Part shown: positions 1 through 12,181 of the stretch, in pieces
Numbering within the stretch: the first letter of the stretch is position 1
Layout: every line of letters begins with the position of its first letter
Source of the DNA: Halisarca cf. caerulea
Lineage: Eukaryota; Porifera; Demospongiae; Chondrillida; Halisarcidae
NCBI GenBank assembly: GCA_963170055.1
Contig: CAUJGJ010000441.1
Coordinates: forward strand, 600,001-657,500
Direction: 5' to 3'
DNA: 57,500 nucleotides
Notes under the pieces: model-generated
Told to the model about the DNA's origin: nothing
Database searches by the model: none
The model's input: only the letters and a program-made list of their open reading frames with translations
Program-made: the position numbers and the translations under genes

Positions 1-1270
1 ATCACATATAGCTGTAAAACACTAGTGTTAATAATCTTGTTTGTCTGAGACACTCTGAGAACTGTACTGACAGTTCTTGCAGAGATTTTCTGCAGCTGCA
101 AAGACTTTCACATGCGCAATACTTTGTACGTGAAAAAATTATGCAACACTGCACAGTTACTCTATGTCAAATATTGATAATAACTGCCAGGGAAGATCTC
201 AGTAGGTCTTAGGCGAGCATCCATCAGAATAAAGCAGTATTTCTTTCATAGATACAAAATCGATCTTATTCACTGAAATATGATCAATATCATGGAATTT
301 ATGACCATAAAAGATGTAATGTACAATCATAAACATGTTATTTTTTAAACACTTCAATTATTTTTTAAGATCCCCTGAAATACAGCTGTTTTGAATGCAA
401 AACAGAGTAAAGTCAACAAATTTGTGAGCCTTACCAGCTAGAGTTCACAATAATTTTTTGTTGACTCTACCACTGAACCAATGGCAATTATTTATCCCAA
501 TAAGCCATATTTCAGGGTTGGGATTTCTTATTGCAACTTCAAAAGACAAATTGCAGCTGAAATGGGTCACTTTATGCATCAACATGTTTTGGTTCCCTTG
601 AGATTTAGGCCATTCTGAGTTCAAATTCTGGAGGTATCCAATAAAATTAGCTCAAACTGCCATCATAACAAGCTTTGTTTACAAATTTCCTGAGAATGTT
701 ATTAAAACAGTGAAAAGTCCAGACATTCTGGCAAGTCCTTAAAAAATAATTGAAGGGTATAAAAAATAACCTGTTCATAATAGGACCCAGCTATGATCGC
801 AATACAACATAAATGATACGATTATGACACGATATAAGAACCTTTTAATGACGTACACCGTAATACTAATAAACCTTGTTGTGTGTACACACGCATAAGA
901 TGAAAGCAAAGCAAATGGAACACAGTCGACAGCACCTCTGGAAGTCACTAGCTAACACTGAGCAGCACTACACTCATACGCCCAAATGAGATTACAGGAT
1001 TTGGGATGCAGGGTAATTGAGATTCCTACTTCCTTTTCCGGTTTGGGGGGAGCATTACGAGAACATATAAGTACAGAGTCTGTTGTATTGCTGAGGTATA
1101 CATCACTGGTTGGGATTCTGGGAAAATTTGCTTTCTATATTCTTTATAATATGATATCCGAGGCCAAAGGAGGTGTGTCAATACAGCAATGCTGTTATAG
1201 ATGCATGCCTTGCCAAGGGGGTGGAACTGGTCACACCGAATGAGGAGAGAGAGAGAGAGAGGGAGAGGGA

Positions 1271-1347
<77 letters not shown>

Positions 1348-1900
1348 ATCATTTTTTTTGTTTTGCCCTAAAGAAGATTCATCTGTGGCTCCGACAGTAG
1401 CTGAGCATTTAGTGTTAATGGGAGACTCAAATGAATCTTAACATCGGGTTGGGGTTGATCATGTTCAAAATGCTTGCATGCCAACAAGATACAAACAGTA
1501 GCAATTTATTCAGGTCAAGGGATTGGTGACAGTGGTTGCAAGGTAATTTTTAAAGTATTGAAGATTGCTTATAATTCATTTTCCCATAAAATCAATTCCT
1601 AGTGTATGTATGTAAAATGGGGGGGGGGGTGGATTAGCACTACTAGGGTGACCCCCCTCCCCCTTGGAATGCATCCTTGCAAATGTTTTGGCGGCCAAAA
1701 CTCTGACACTGGTGCATAAACCAACAGAATGGACCAAATCTGGAGTAGAATAACTTGCATTAACCTACTTTGTTCTATACTTGGGATGGTATTTATAAGG
1801 TCAACAAACAAGGATAACCAAAGGGAGCCAGCCCAACACCATCAACTCCATATTTCACTATTAGGTTTGAATAGTCAAGCATATTCTGCCCTCTACTCAC
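1..1900 (-). other. Intron 22 (partial): no exon recognised
   Basis: I looked for a TIL-like reading (CP.GQ...CG...C...GC.C) and found none. The stretch is AT-rich with short G homopolymer (around 1619-1630) and a GA microsatellite. The next exon of the gene is therefore beyond the left edge. Confidence 0.6.
1243..1346. repeat. (GA)n microsatellite
   Basis: About 100 bases of GA, with three GGGA interruptions near its left end (1260-1276). Confidence 0.97.
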
Positions 1901-2863
1901 CACACTCCTCTGGTACTCCAGTGACTTGAATGCTGTTGGCTCTGCAGTCATCGGCATAGCTGCGTATGGACTGACATACAATTTCATAGTTGTCAGGATC
2001 GGAATAGCAGTAGTCATGGACACAACTGTCGTAGGTGGCATTTGGTGAGAGGTAAGGATGACAGGGAGCATAGGGACCAGTAGGATCAGTCAAAAAGGAA
2101 CAGAACTCTTCAGCCGCAACACTCATTCTCCAATCTGGACATCCAGTACTGATCCTTGGCTCAGTGTGGTTGCATGATAGGTCCCCCCCAAGGTCAGCCC
2201 TGTATGTTCTCTCCAGCTCCAGAACATCAGCTAACAGCATACCATCTCTGGTCATCCAGTCATCGGTGATGTTCCCATTGCCATTGCCTACCAAACCACA
2301 CAACTTACCACTGTAGGCCAGCGGAGCTGCTACGTTGAGATACCAGCGACCAAAAGTGACCACCACATCATACGCAGTGATCTTCAGGATGAGCTGAGAT
2401 CCAGTGTTGGCTATCTTAACTCCAGTTACATTCCTTTCTAGTGTATCATTGATTGCTCCCATTTCATAACTTGACAGACTGAGGATGACACGGAGGTTCA
2501 GAGCTGGTATATCCACAACTGCCTTGTCCACACAAGTGGGAGCTCTACCTCCTGAACACTTGTCTGAAGTGAAAGAATATACGGCAAATGTACCGTCCAC
2601 ACAGTCTCCAGAGAAGAGATGTGAACAGTGGTCAAACAGATCGAAGTAGAGTCCGTCATGTGAGAGATAGTGAGGATCACCGTACGCACTGCCCAGACAA
2701 GGAGAGCACTGACTGGGGTATATGCACACTCCAGTTCTTTCATTGAGGATTTTATCCTTTGGACAGAAGCATCCTCTTGTTAGAGGGTTAACCTCTGGAT
2801 CTCTGTACCGACAGGTAGGCTGAGGCCAGCTACCAAATCTCACAACATGATCATCAATACACA
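1901..2863 (-). CDS. Exon 22: VWD module 7 (divergent)
   Basis: 963 bp, phase 1 to 1, acceptor TTTCGTAG, donor GTGAGT. It encodes residues 2829-3149. TIL-like half (VCIDDHVVRFGSWPQPTCR, GCFCPKDKILNERTGVC), VWD (GSAYGDPHYLSHDGLYFDLF, FSGDCVDGTFAVYSFTSD, KLCGLVGNGNGNITDDW) and C8 (EFCSFLTDPTGPYAPCH, CVHDYCYSDPDNYEIVC, YADDCRANSIQV). It is unlike types A and B; the Cys found after CGLLG(D/N) in modules 1-6 is Gly here. Since it ends in a donor, at least one more exon must lie left of the window. Confidence 0.92.
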
Positions 2864-2960
2864 CTACGAAAGGCACAAAATACAAATTACTAATTGACAC
2901 ATGAAATCTGTCCACATGCATGATTGCTGTGTTTCTCACATGTGCCATTTGTTGACAACT

Positions 2961-3237
<277 letters not shown>

Positions 3238-3268
3238 TGGGTGTGTTCTTGTAGCTAGAGTACCTCAC

Positions 3269-3436
3269 CTGTGCACTCCTCAGGAGCCACACATCTCCCG
3301 TCCACATCCAGTATGGTACCTTCATTACAGTAACATCCTTCATGACAGGCATGGTCCTCTATGGTCTCAGGATCCTCACAAGAAGCAGGACGCAGTGGAC
3401 CACAACGGTAGCTCTGACCCTCAGGACACTCAGGAC
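3269..3436 (-). CDS. Exon 21: TIL domain 6 (type b)
   Basis: 168 bp, phase 1 to 1, acceptor CCCCAG, donor GTGAGG. It encodes residues 2773-2829: PECPEGQSYRCGPLRPASCE, HACHEGCYCNEGTILDVDG and CVAPEECTG. It is one residue different from exon 15 and shares its 3' flanking intron start and GT microsatellite, which shows that intron sequence was copied along. Confidence 0.93.
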
Positions 3437-3495
3437 CTGGGGAAGACAAAACATCCCTTGAGGCTCACCAGACATGGAAGCAGAAACACATGTCT

Positions 3496-3559
3496 GTACG
3501 TATGTATGTATGCATGTACGTATGCATGTACGTACATATGTATGAATGTATGTATGTAC

Positions 3560-3590
<31 letters not shown>

Positions 3591-3632
3591 TGTACGTATG
3601 TACGTATGTATGTACGTATGTATGTATACATG
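3496..3632. repeat. (TATG)n microsatellite
   Basis: Tetranucleotide TATG/TACG repeats spanning about 135 bases, just upstream of exon 21 in transcript sense. Confidence 0.95.
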
Positions 3633-3639
3633 TATGTAA

Positions 3640-5050
3640 AGAAATAATTTACTCAAGTGTAACAGGTTGACAGATGGCTATATACAGTTCTAGACAGCAT
3701 AAAATATATCAACACAATAGTCAATAAATTGATTAATTTAAAATAGATCTCTGAAGATTAAACCGAGGCTGAAACTTCGCCAAAATGCAGCAAATTTTCT
3801 TCAAAATTGTAACGAAGGCGAAAAACACAAAGTTTAAGGATAAAACTTCTTCGTAAACCTGATACCATTGTTGCAAAGATGAACTGTTGCTTGTTAATCC
3901 CTTATCTTGCATGGGCCAATATTTTGGCTCTTCCTGCAGTCTTGCACTATTGCGTAACCTTGGCCGATTTCAAAAGGGAAAACGTCATTTGATAGACCGT
4001 CTTTTACTGCATCTATTTGTACAGTTTCATAGCCGTAGTATAGGTATAATGGGAGATATGAACTATTATAGTGTTAGCGAATGCAAAAGTAATCGTGAAT
4101 ATACTGAATGTGTGTCATGAATATTATAATGAGCCAAAAACATGGAAATGGCTTCATTGATTGCACAGAAAAAGACTGCTTTTTCTATAGTTTCCCTGCA
4201 AGATAATGGATAATTCTCATCGATTCTATTTTGTAGAAGAAGAATATCCTTTTGCTGCTGGTTTGAAGTGTTCAAATTCAAGTAGTTTGCATGTAATCAT
4301 CTAAAGCGAAGCAGAAGTTGGTTACGTTTGGATAATGTCTTTGTGAACGTAAGAAAAGGTTGCAAAGAGCTTTTTTAGTTAATAAACAAAGAAGAACAAG
4401 GAATAAATGCTACAGCAAAGATTATACACAAATTCGTTCATGCAATCTTTATTCTTCTTCACCGTCTTAGTTTTTTGTTAACCAGTAAAACGAACAAAAT
4501 TTCCTAGAAAATCAACTGAACGACGTTGTGTTATAGCTTCTAGACCAGAACAAAACAGTTTCCGTTGTTAACATTCGAAATAGAAGCAGTTCGCAGCCAA
4601 TATATTGGCCCGAGCAAGATAAGGGGCATGCGAAAAAACATAACGCGAACGAAAAGGGGTTGAAGTCTTCTTTACTTTCAGCAGCCATTTATATTCACCT
4701 ACTTCCTGTTGCTGTACGAATAGAGGTTACACTTCCGAAATTCGTAATGAGAATAATACAGGGGTCTAAAAAGTTTACATTTTGATCCGCAATATGTGCG
4801 CATTACATACGTATTATTGTATGCAATTACTCTGCATAATAACAGAGTATACGTATTATTTAGTGCAAATTTTTAATGTAAATTCGCTCTGCTGTGCCTT
4901 TAGAAAGTCTTTCTGTGCTCCTTAAACCCTGGGTAAACTTTGACCTTGTTTTTAGTATGCCTTTGAACAGGTGTTGGCCAACCTACGTGGAAATTTCTTG
5001 GCGAATGTTGCAACATATTAGTCGGGTAAGTCACACATCAAAATGGAAAT
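3640..5050. other. Intron stretch without recognised gene
   Basis: AT-rich sequence with no long frame and no splice-bounded homology to the gene's modules. I see no confident element borders here. Confidence 0.5.
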
Positions 5051-5054
5051 GCTC

Positions 5055-6679
5055 TCTGCAGGTGTGTTATGTGTGAATTCAGCCATAAGTGTTACATTAT
5101 ACGGTTTCACTCAATGAATTTCATTATAGCGCTAACCGCATAGGTTTGTCACGCGCAGATAGCGAGATTTTCGTAATGACATAATGCGCAAACTGAATGT
5201 ATACGCGAGAATATGAAAAAGATGTTCGGACTCTTTTGTAGAACATGTAACAGCATGTGACTGCAGTCTAAAGAAGAGAGATGCTCGAGTGGAAATTTTC
5301 TTTTAAAATCGCGGTGGTAAAAATCTCGTCTCGAAGAAATGGCAATAGTGCCATCAGGTTCCCAATACTCCAAACTGCGGTGAAAGATTCCTGAAGCTTT
5401 GTACCTTCTACCGTTTGATTTATGTCCCGTGTTTTGTGGTTTGAGACCTTTGAAAACGACGGAAACCCCTGGACATAACAGCCGTGCTTTGAGCTACTGG
5501 GCTCCAGGAATATTTCAGGGCACTTATGTATCTAAGGAGTCGTTTGAACCTAATGGCATGTTCAGAAGCTGAGATTTTTACCACTGCGATTTTGCTTTTT
5601 TGTCTTTTCGGCAGTAGCCGTACAAATTGCGTGTAGTGGGACATTCGACTTGTAGATGGTCTTAAAGAGAACACCAACACCACTTCAATATGTTTGTCAT
5701 GTAGAATACGCAGGTATGTTATGACAGATTCGTGGTGGCAAAGAACGTTTCATGGTTTTGACAGGTATGCGATTAAATCGTCACGCCTAATACTAATTAT
5801 CACGTTTTTGCTGTGTGACCACCTTCCTAGTATTCAAGATTTAAATTGTTGCACCAGCAATAGAAAGGGTTTTAGCCAACCAAGTTAGGAAATGGATCGT
5901 AGTAAACTGTGAACGGGCAGATCTGAAAATGATCCAGTTCAAAAGCTCTAACTTGCTTCCGAGTGCAAACGTGTATAAATTAGCCCATCTATACTTTAGA
6001 ACACGTGGTGTCATGTGACCAAGGGCTTAAGAAGAGCTCTTTTCCATAAGAAATTTATGGCAAAAAAGGCAGAGATCTGAACCTCTGTGCTTGAAACGTT
6101 GACAGATTATCCTTCAAGGACTAAACTTCGAATTCTGATTAGGGTAAGATGTTCGGTCTTTCCGTTCAGTTTATGTCGCACCGTTTGTTGCCACAGCCAT
6201 CCTGTTGGACCACAAAACCTTCACCATAACAGCCAAGCCCCTAATCAAGAAAGTAAGATTGGGATATGCCGTGTCTTATAAATCGATGTTTGTGTCAAAA
6301 CTCGGAGGTCGTCATCTCCACCTTTTTGTGTATTTGTTCATTTTGATATATATGGTTCAAGAAAAGCAGTCATGCAACAGGTACAACATGTTTTCGGCTA
6401 TCTAAATTACACAGAATAAAAATATGAATGTTCAGCTCGCTATCTAGATGGTTTGTTGGGGCGTTAAATCTGTAGGAAGAATAAACAAGGCGTTTGATCC
6501 GAGACATTCGGAAATGGCAGCCATTTTTTATGGCCAAAGGTGCCATAACATACCTGCGTAGTAGGTTCATGTCAATATTACCCATTGCAGAAAGGAAAAA
6601 ATGGGGGTTAATTTTAGTACTTACGAAGCGTCGGCCATTTTGTGTTATGTCCAAAATCGGACATAACTCACCTGCGTTT
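5055..6679. mobile_element. Element C: DNA transposon copy (GCAGGT...TATGTCC family), interrupted by element B
   Basis: The right end, read on the reverse strand, is ACGCAGGTGAGTTATGTCCG followed by ATTTTGG...AAAATGGCC, closely like the left end of element A (10257). The left end CTGCAGGTGTGTTATGTGTG resembles the right terminus of A on the reverse strand. Internal sequence at 5230-5500 is similar to 51350-51580 (shared CAATAGTG, GTTCCCAATA, AAACTGCGG). No transposase frame is visible. Borders are approximate. Confidence 0.55.
5708..6559. mobile_element. Element B: MITE with 16-bp terminal inverted repeat
   Basis: ACGCAGGTATGTTATG at 5708-5723 is repeated in perfect inversion at 6544-6559. 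Length is 852 bp with no intact frame. The terminal sequence matches that of element A for 15 of 16 bases, so they are one family. It lies inside the interval assigned to element C. Confidence 0.75.
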
Positions 6680-7296
6680 CTTTCTGACAAAACACTAAAC
6701 CATTTGTTCTCCTTAGCAAAATGGGAATGATCTTGAAGATATAAGCTTATGGCTACATATGTAGGTAGGATACGAACTGATAACAAGCGAAAATACCCAT
6801 CTACTCCACAGGTTTCTTTAGTGCTTCTGAAGAGTCATAATCAACATTGAATACAATTTTCCTTGATTTTAAAGACTATTAAACTGAGTTAAAGGACTCA
6901 GTGAACAATATCTCCAAGGTCGCCGCTACGGCCATTTTGTCATTGGTCAGCATAATATAATATGCATGACTCGTTACAAAATTACGCAGCCCTAAATGAT
7001 GTGAAATACGCAATGCAATAGACAGTGATATTTATAATTGGTAATCACTACGTAAAACAATGGGTATTACTATTACGAAATGAAAGCTTTCTTTGATCCT
7101 TACCGTAGGCCCAACCTACTGAAGACTTGTGGGTAGGATTTTGGGACTGTACACAGACCACGCATGAAAAAGGGATATTACTTATAATGCATTTCAATGA
7201 GCGCTTTGTATGAACAGCTCTAACTAAAGGGACACAAGCAATACACAAATACACACTAGACACCCATTCACAACACACACACACACAGTCACTAAC

Positions 7297-8256
7297 GACA
7301 TGCTTCTGGAGCTAGTCCAACCTCCACTGCACTTTGTCTGCAGGAATCACCATAGTCCAGTATGGTGCGGCAAGCTCCATCCAACAGTGAATCAGGCAAG
7401 AAACAATAATCAAGCAAGCAATTGTTATATACCGCTTGAGGATCAATGAACTCATGACAGGCAGCATAAGGGCCATCCTGGCCCAACAGGGGGGCACAAA
7501 AGTTCTGCGCTTCTACAGATGGAGCACAGGTTGCTGGCAAGGGATCCATGAAACCACTACCTCCACACAAATTCACATTGTCCTCGTCCCTGAAACCTCT
7601 TTCGAGGCTTGTAACATCAGACACAACAGAGCTGTCAGGTAGTGTCCAGTCATCAGAGCTATCACCATTGCAGTTACCCAGCAAACCACACAGCCTATCA
7701 CCAAACCTAACAGGCACCTGCACCTTCAGGTAGTACCAGCCAAACCACACATACACATCATAGTCAACAAAGTGGATCAATATGCGACTACTTGTCTGGA
7801 CAATGGAGATGTTACTCGGTAGACTTGGTACCCCTTCAAAGTCGTACACAGGAGAGTAGCCCTCGATGAAGAGGTGGATGGTCAAACCAAATGCAGGTAC
7901 ATCCACAACTGCTCTGTCTATGCATGTTGGAGCACGACCTCCAGAACATGTGTCTGAGGTGATGGAGTAGACAGCAAAGGTGTTGTTCACACAGTCACCA
8001 GTGAACAGATGTGAGCAGTGGTCAAAGAGATCATAGTAGAGTCCATCGTACGTGAGGTAGTGGGGGTCGCCAGAGGCCAGACCAGTACAGGCAGGACAGT
8101 TGGTGGCTTCGATACACTTTCCAGTCAAATCGTTGACTAGGTAACCCAGGGGACAGAAGCATCCAATGACCCTTTCTGCTCCATCAGGTGGGTTTGGGCT
8201 ACGACATGTCAGCTCAGGACTGTAGCCATACCGTACAATTCTGTCAGAAGGACAAA
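7297..8256 (-). CDS. Exon 20: VWD module 6 (type B)
   Basis: 960 bp, phase 1 to 1, acceptor CTCTCCAG. It encodes residues 2453-2773. TIL-like half (VCPSDRIVRYGYSPELTCR, GCFCPLGYLVNDLTGKC), VWD (GLASGDPHYLTYDGLYYDLF, FTGDCVNNTFAVYSITSD, RLCGLLGNCNGDSSDDW) and C8 (NFCAPLLGQDGPYAACHE, CLLDYCFLPDSLLDGAC, YGDSCRQSAVEVG). The end reads TGT C|GTTAGT, so reading through gives CGT TAG. I read it as a phase-1 donor because exon 17 uses the same GTTAGT and homologous exons all stop at this C. Confidence 0.92.
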
Positions 8257-9159
8257 CTGGAGAGGAGAAAAGACAGTGCTAATGTGATTGTTCACATCTT
8301 ACGCAGAAGAATTTCCATGTAAAAACTGCATGGATGAACTATGGTGGTCAGAGCAGCAGTCAAACAACAGACATTGCTAATTCCTAATAGAGCCCCCCCC
8401 CCCAAAAAAAAAAAAAACACACACACACTTTTTAGTGCTGCTGTCGCTCAGCCCCTGGATTGAATTGATGGTATTCACTAATGTCTCTATTCATATTTTT
8501 TGCTCATCTATGTTATTTCATCATAATACAAACTCTGAACTCATATTTGTTGAATCTTTCTACTGACAGATCACATTGTTTTTGTTTGCCTCTTGTCCCC
8601 TTTTCTTTTCTGGGTGCCATTTACAGTAGCTTCTGGATAAAGGTTCCCCAGGTTAAATGAGAATGCCCTATTCTACCCTATCCCACCGTACCGTATGTAT
8701 GACAGACATACACCAGACAAATGCCAGCCACACGGCAAGTAATGAAATTACGTCATGAACTGTTCTGTTGGAAACAGTTCTCCAGGCAAGAAAGGCTTAT
8801 TCTTAGCAGCATCAAGTAGCAAGTATCACATAAGATGTAAAGGTAAAGCCTCAAACAAATTACAGAACATCTGGCAGGAAAGACAGAAGTGGTTTTGTGA
8901 CATATTGACACTTTCGACAATGTTCTCCAGCTAATTCTACTGCCTACTTTGTATGATATCTTTGTGCGATCTTCGCTGCATGATGCTAGTGTGTACCATT
9001 AGTTTTAGCTGCATAGCAATGTACAATACAGGGTGAAACGACATACATTACCTGGACGCACAGCATTCGATAGTCATGGTTAAAGCCCAGATGGCCTGAA
9101 AAGTTCCATACCTCAAAGAAACGGAACCACATACTACCCTGAGGTACTGAACTACTTAC
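8257..9159 (-). other. Intron 19: no additional feature recognised
   Basis: Contains a short C/A homopolymer run (8393-8417) and otherwise unstructured sequence; no exon is seen. Confidence 0.6.
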
Positions 9160-9327
9160 CAGTGCATTCTGAGGGGGCCACACACTCTCCAGTGATGTCA
9201 TGTATTGTGCCATCATTGCAGTAGCAACCTTCAACACAGAATCCATCATCATATCCTTCTGGATTCTGACAGGACTGAGGAATGCTGGGACCACATTTGA
9301 AGGTCTGACCAGTAGGACAGGTTGGCT
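9160..9327 (-). CDS. Exon 19: TIL domain 5 (type a)
   Basis: 168 bp, phase 1 to 1, acceptor CCACACAG, donor GTAAGT. It encodes residues 2397-2453: CPTGQTFKCGPSIPQSCQNP, GFCVEGCYCNDGTIHDITG and CVAPSECTG. A near twin of exon 17, including the upstream intronic 26-bp minisatellite. Confidence 0.93.
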
Positions 9328-9412
9328 CTGTGTGGAGTGGGGGGGGGGGGGGGTTATATGACGTCATGTGACATGCAATGTTCACTGGCATAAATCACTA
9401 AACATCTACAAC

Positions 9413-10245
9413 TGTATGTAGTGTAGACCACTCACACCTGTGTGTAGTGTGAACCACTCACACCTGTGTGTAGTTCGGAACACTCCCACCTGTGTGTGGT
9501 GTGGACCACTCACACCTGTGTGTGGTGTGGACCACTCACACCTATGTGTAGTGTGGACCACTCACACCTGTGTGTAGTGTGGACCACTCACACCTATGTG
9601 TAGTGTGGACCACTCACACCTGTGTGTAGTGTGGACCACTCACACCTATGTGTAGTGTGGACCACTCACACCTGTGTGTAGTGTGGACCACTCACACCTG
9701 TGTGTAGTGTGGACCACTCACACCTATGTGTAGTGTGGACCACTCACACCTGTGTGTAGTGTGGACCACTCACACCTGTGTGTAATGTGGACCACTCACA
9801 CCTGTAAGTACAGTGGATCACTCACACCTGTGTGTAGTGTGGACCACTCACACCTGTGAGTACAGTGGATCACTCATACCTGTGTGTAGTGTGGACCACT
9901 CACACCTGTGCGTAGTGTGGACCACTCACACCTGTGTGTAGTGTGGACCACTCACACCTGTGCGTAGTGTGGACCACTCACACCTGTGCGTAGTGTGGAC
10001 CACTCACACCTGTGTGTAGTGTGGACCACTCACACCTGTGCGTAGTGTGGACCACTCACACCTGTGCGTAGTGTGGACCACTCCAACCTGTGCATAGTGT
10101 GGACCACTCACACCTGTGCGTAGTGTGGACCACTCACACCTGTGCGTAGTGTGGACCACTCACACCTGTGCGTAGTGTGGACCACTCACACCTGTGCGTA
10201 GTGTGGACCACTCACACCTGTGTGTAGTGTGGACCACTCACACCA
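9413..10245. repeat. 26-bp minisatellite upstream of exon 19
   Basis: About 32 head-to-tail units close to GTGTGTAGTGTGGACC + ACTCACACCT, with small variants (GTGCGTAG, CTATGTG). The same unit recurs at 11632-11874 and 15847-16285. Confidence 0.97.
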
Positions 10246-10256
10246 CACTTGTGTGC

Positions 10257-11637
10257 ACGCAGGTATGCTATGTCCGATCTTGGATATAAACAAAAATGGC
10301 CGCCGTTATCGAAGAAGTGAAATCAATAGGTCTTTTTTCCATGCACACGATTAGTGATGCCCAGAAAACGCTTTGTGTTATATCTTTAACATATCTACTT
10401 TGCATCTGAGCCTTTTAGATTATTGTGCAAAGTCTCAAAACGTCGTTTGACCAGTTTTTTCTGACCGTACTCGAAAACATAAAAATCCAAAAACGCGGTG
10501 GTAGAAACTTAGGCTTTTGGACACAAAACTAGCCTCAAAAGAACACACAGGTACCGAACTTACTAAATCGAATTCAGGGTCTTCAGGCTCCACTGCATGG
10601 CTGTTATGTCCAAGGATTTATGCAAAATATAGGGGTGAGTAGTTACAATCCTTTGGACATAAATTAAAGTAAACGGTTCAACGTGCAAAGACCCTGAATT
10701 TGATTCTAGGGGTTTGGTCCTTTGGGGACAATATCTCAAAGTTTCACGCTGAAAATCAGAGATTTCTACTACCACGATTTTCGATGAAATTTTCTTGTGG
10801 AGCAAGCTGTCTTCCTTTAGGAAAGTCACGTGACATCACATGCAATCCTACAAACAGTACACGAGTTGTGCTATAAAACAGTTTTAGTGGAAAAGGCGGT
10901 AATGTAGACGGTGGCTTTTAAACCTTACAAAGTGGGTTTGAAGTAATCGTAGGATCAATATCTAGATTTTCACCGCATACACTTTCGAAATTCTATTGCT
11001 TGACTGTTATTTGCAGCATTTTGTGGCTTTCCAGCCAGGACAAGATGAGAAACAGTGACGCATATATAATCCAAACAGAACAAGCAATCAAAAGTATACG
11101 CTGGGAAGTTTAGGTTTACCTTGTAGAAATCAATCCTTACATTACTGTAGTCATGGCTGCCATCTACTGAGATCTCCGCCTTTCACAAAGAAATTAGCCC
11201 CGTAAAAAAGTCTTCTCTCAAGGCCAAATCAATCTTCGTGCACTATACCTTCAGCATACGATCTTACGTAGCCCCGTTAATGTAAACGAAGGAGTTCAGA
11301 CAACATTGTCAACTTCTCTTGAAATCGGATTCTTTCCTTCCAGGATATCTAGTTCATACTTAAGTCAGTGAACCCCAAACCTGCCAAAGAAAGCGTTATT
11401 ATCCAAAACCAACGCTTAAAATTTCGTGAACGAACTTTGCTGTGTAAAGTTGGGTAGGATCTGGACCTTTTACCATAGATAACTCGATAGATAACTTTGC
11501 TTGTCGCAGAGCTTCCTAAGCTGATTCACGTTACTGGCACATGACCAACCCACGGAATTCAGTGATAATAAAATTCATAACGTGAAAACCACAAAGTGCC
11601 TGTGTTTTGGCTGGATTCGGACATAACATACCTGCGT
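10257..11637. mobile_element. Element A: 1.38-kb DNA transposon inserted in the 26-bp minisatellite
   Basis: Left end ACGCAGGTATGCTATGTCCG (10257-) and right end CGGACATAACATACCTGCGT (to 11637) are inverted repeats over 21 bases with one mismatch. The minisatellite runs up to the left end and resumes directly after the right end (AGTGTGGACCACT). No transposase is recognised, so it is probably non-autonomous. Superfamily not assigned. Confidence 0.85.
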
Positions 11638-11874
11638 AGTGTGGACCACTCACACCTGGGTGTGGTGTGGACCACTCACACCTGTGTGTAGTGTGGACCA
11701 CTCACACCTGTGTTTAGTGTGGACCACTCACACCTGTGTGTAGTGTGGACCACTCACACCTGTGTGTAGTGTAGACCACTCAAACCTGTGTGTAGTGTGG
11801 ACCACGCACACCTGTGTGTAGTGTGGACCATTCACACCTGCGTGTAATGTGGACCACTCACACCTGTGTGTAAT
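11632..11874. repeat. 26-bp minisatellite, part beyond element A
   Basis: About nine units of the same 26-bp repeat as 9413-10245, continuing after element A. Confidence 0.95.
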
Positions 11875-12181
11875 GAAGAAATACCTGTCATATGGGGAAT
11901 GCAGTGAAGTATGACACCCAAAGGTCAGTCACTCAATGTAAGGAAATGCAACTAATGTGCTTTGCATCGTTCCATGCAAGCAAAGCAAACAAGGAATTGA
12001 TGAACAATAGAAAAGCAGTCAATGTGGATTCTTTTTATCAGGAATTTGTCACAATGCAATCCACTGCCAGTTAGTGTTTCTGAGCATTGCATTGATACTT
12101 TAAATATAAAACATGTGGCACTCCTTCAATGGACAGGTTAGAGTGTGCAGGATCAATAAAAATACAATAGTTAAAACTTAC

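Noticed and set aside
7292..7297. TAG as the end of the gene in exon 20
   Set aside because: The C|GTTAGT context is a phase-1 donor as in exon 17, and homologous TIL and VWD exons follow in phase.
9413..10245. CRISPR-like array
   Set aside because: Units are contiguous 26-bp tandem repeats without unique spacers, in an animal genome. The other minisatellites fail for the same reason.
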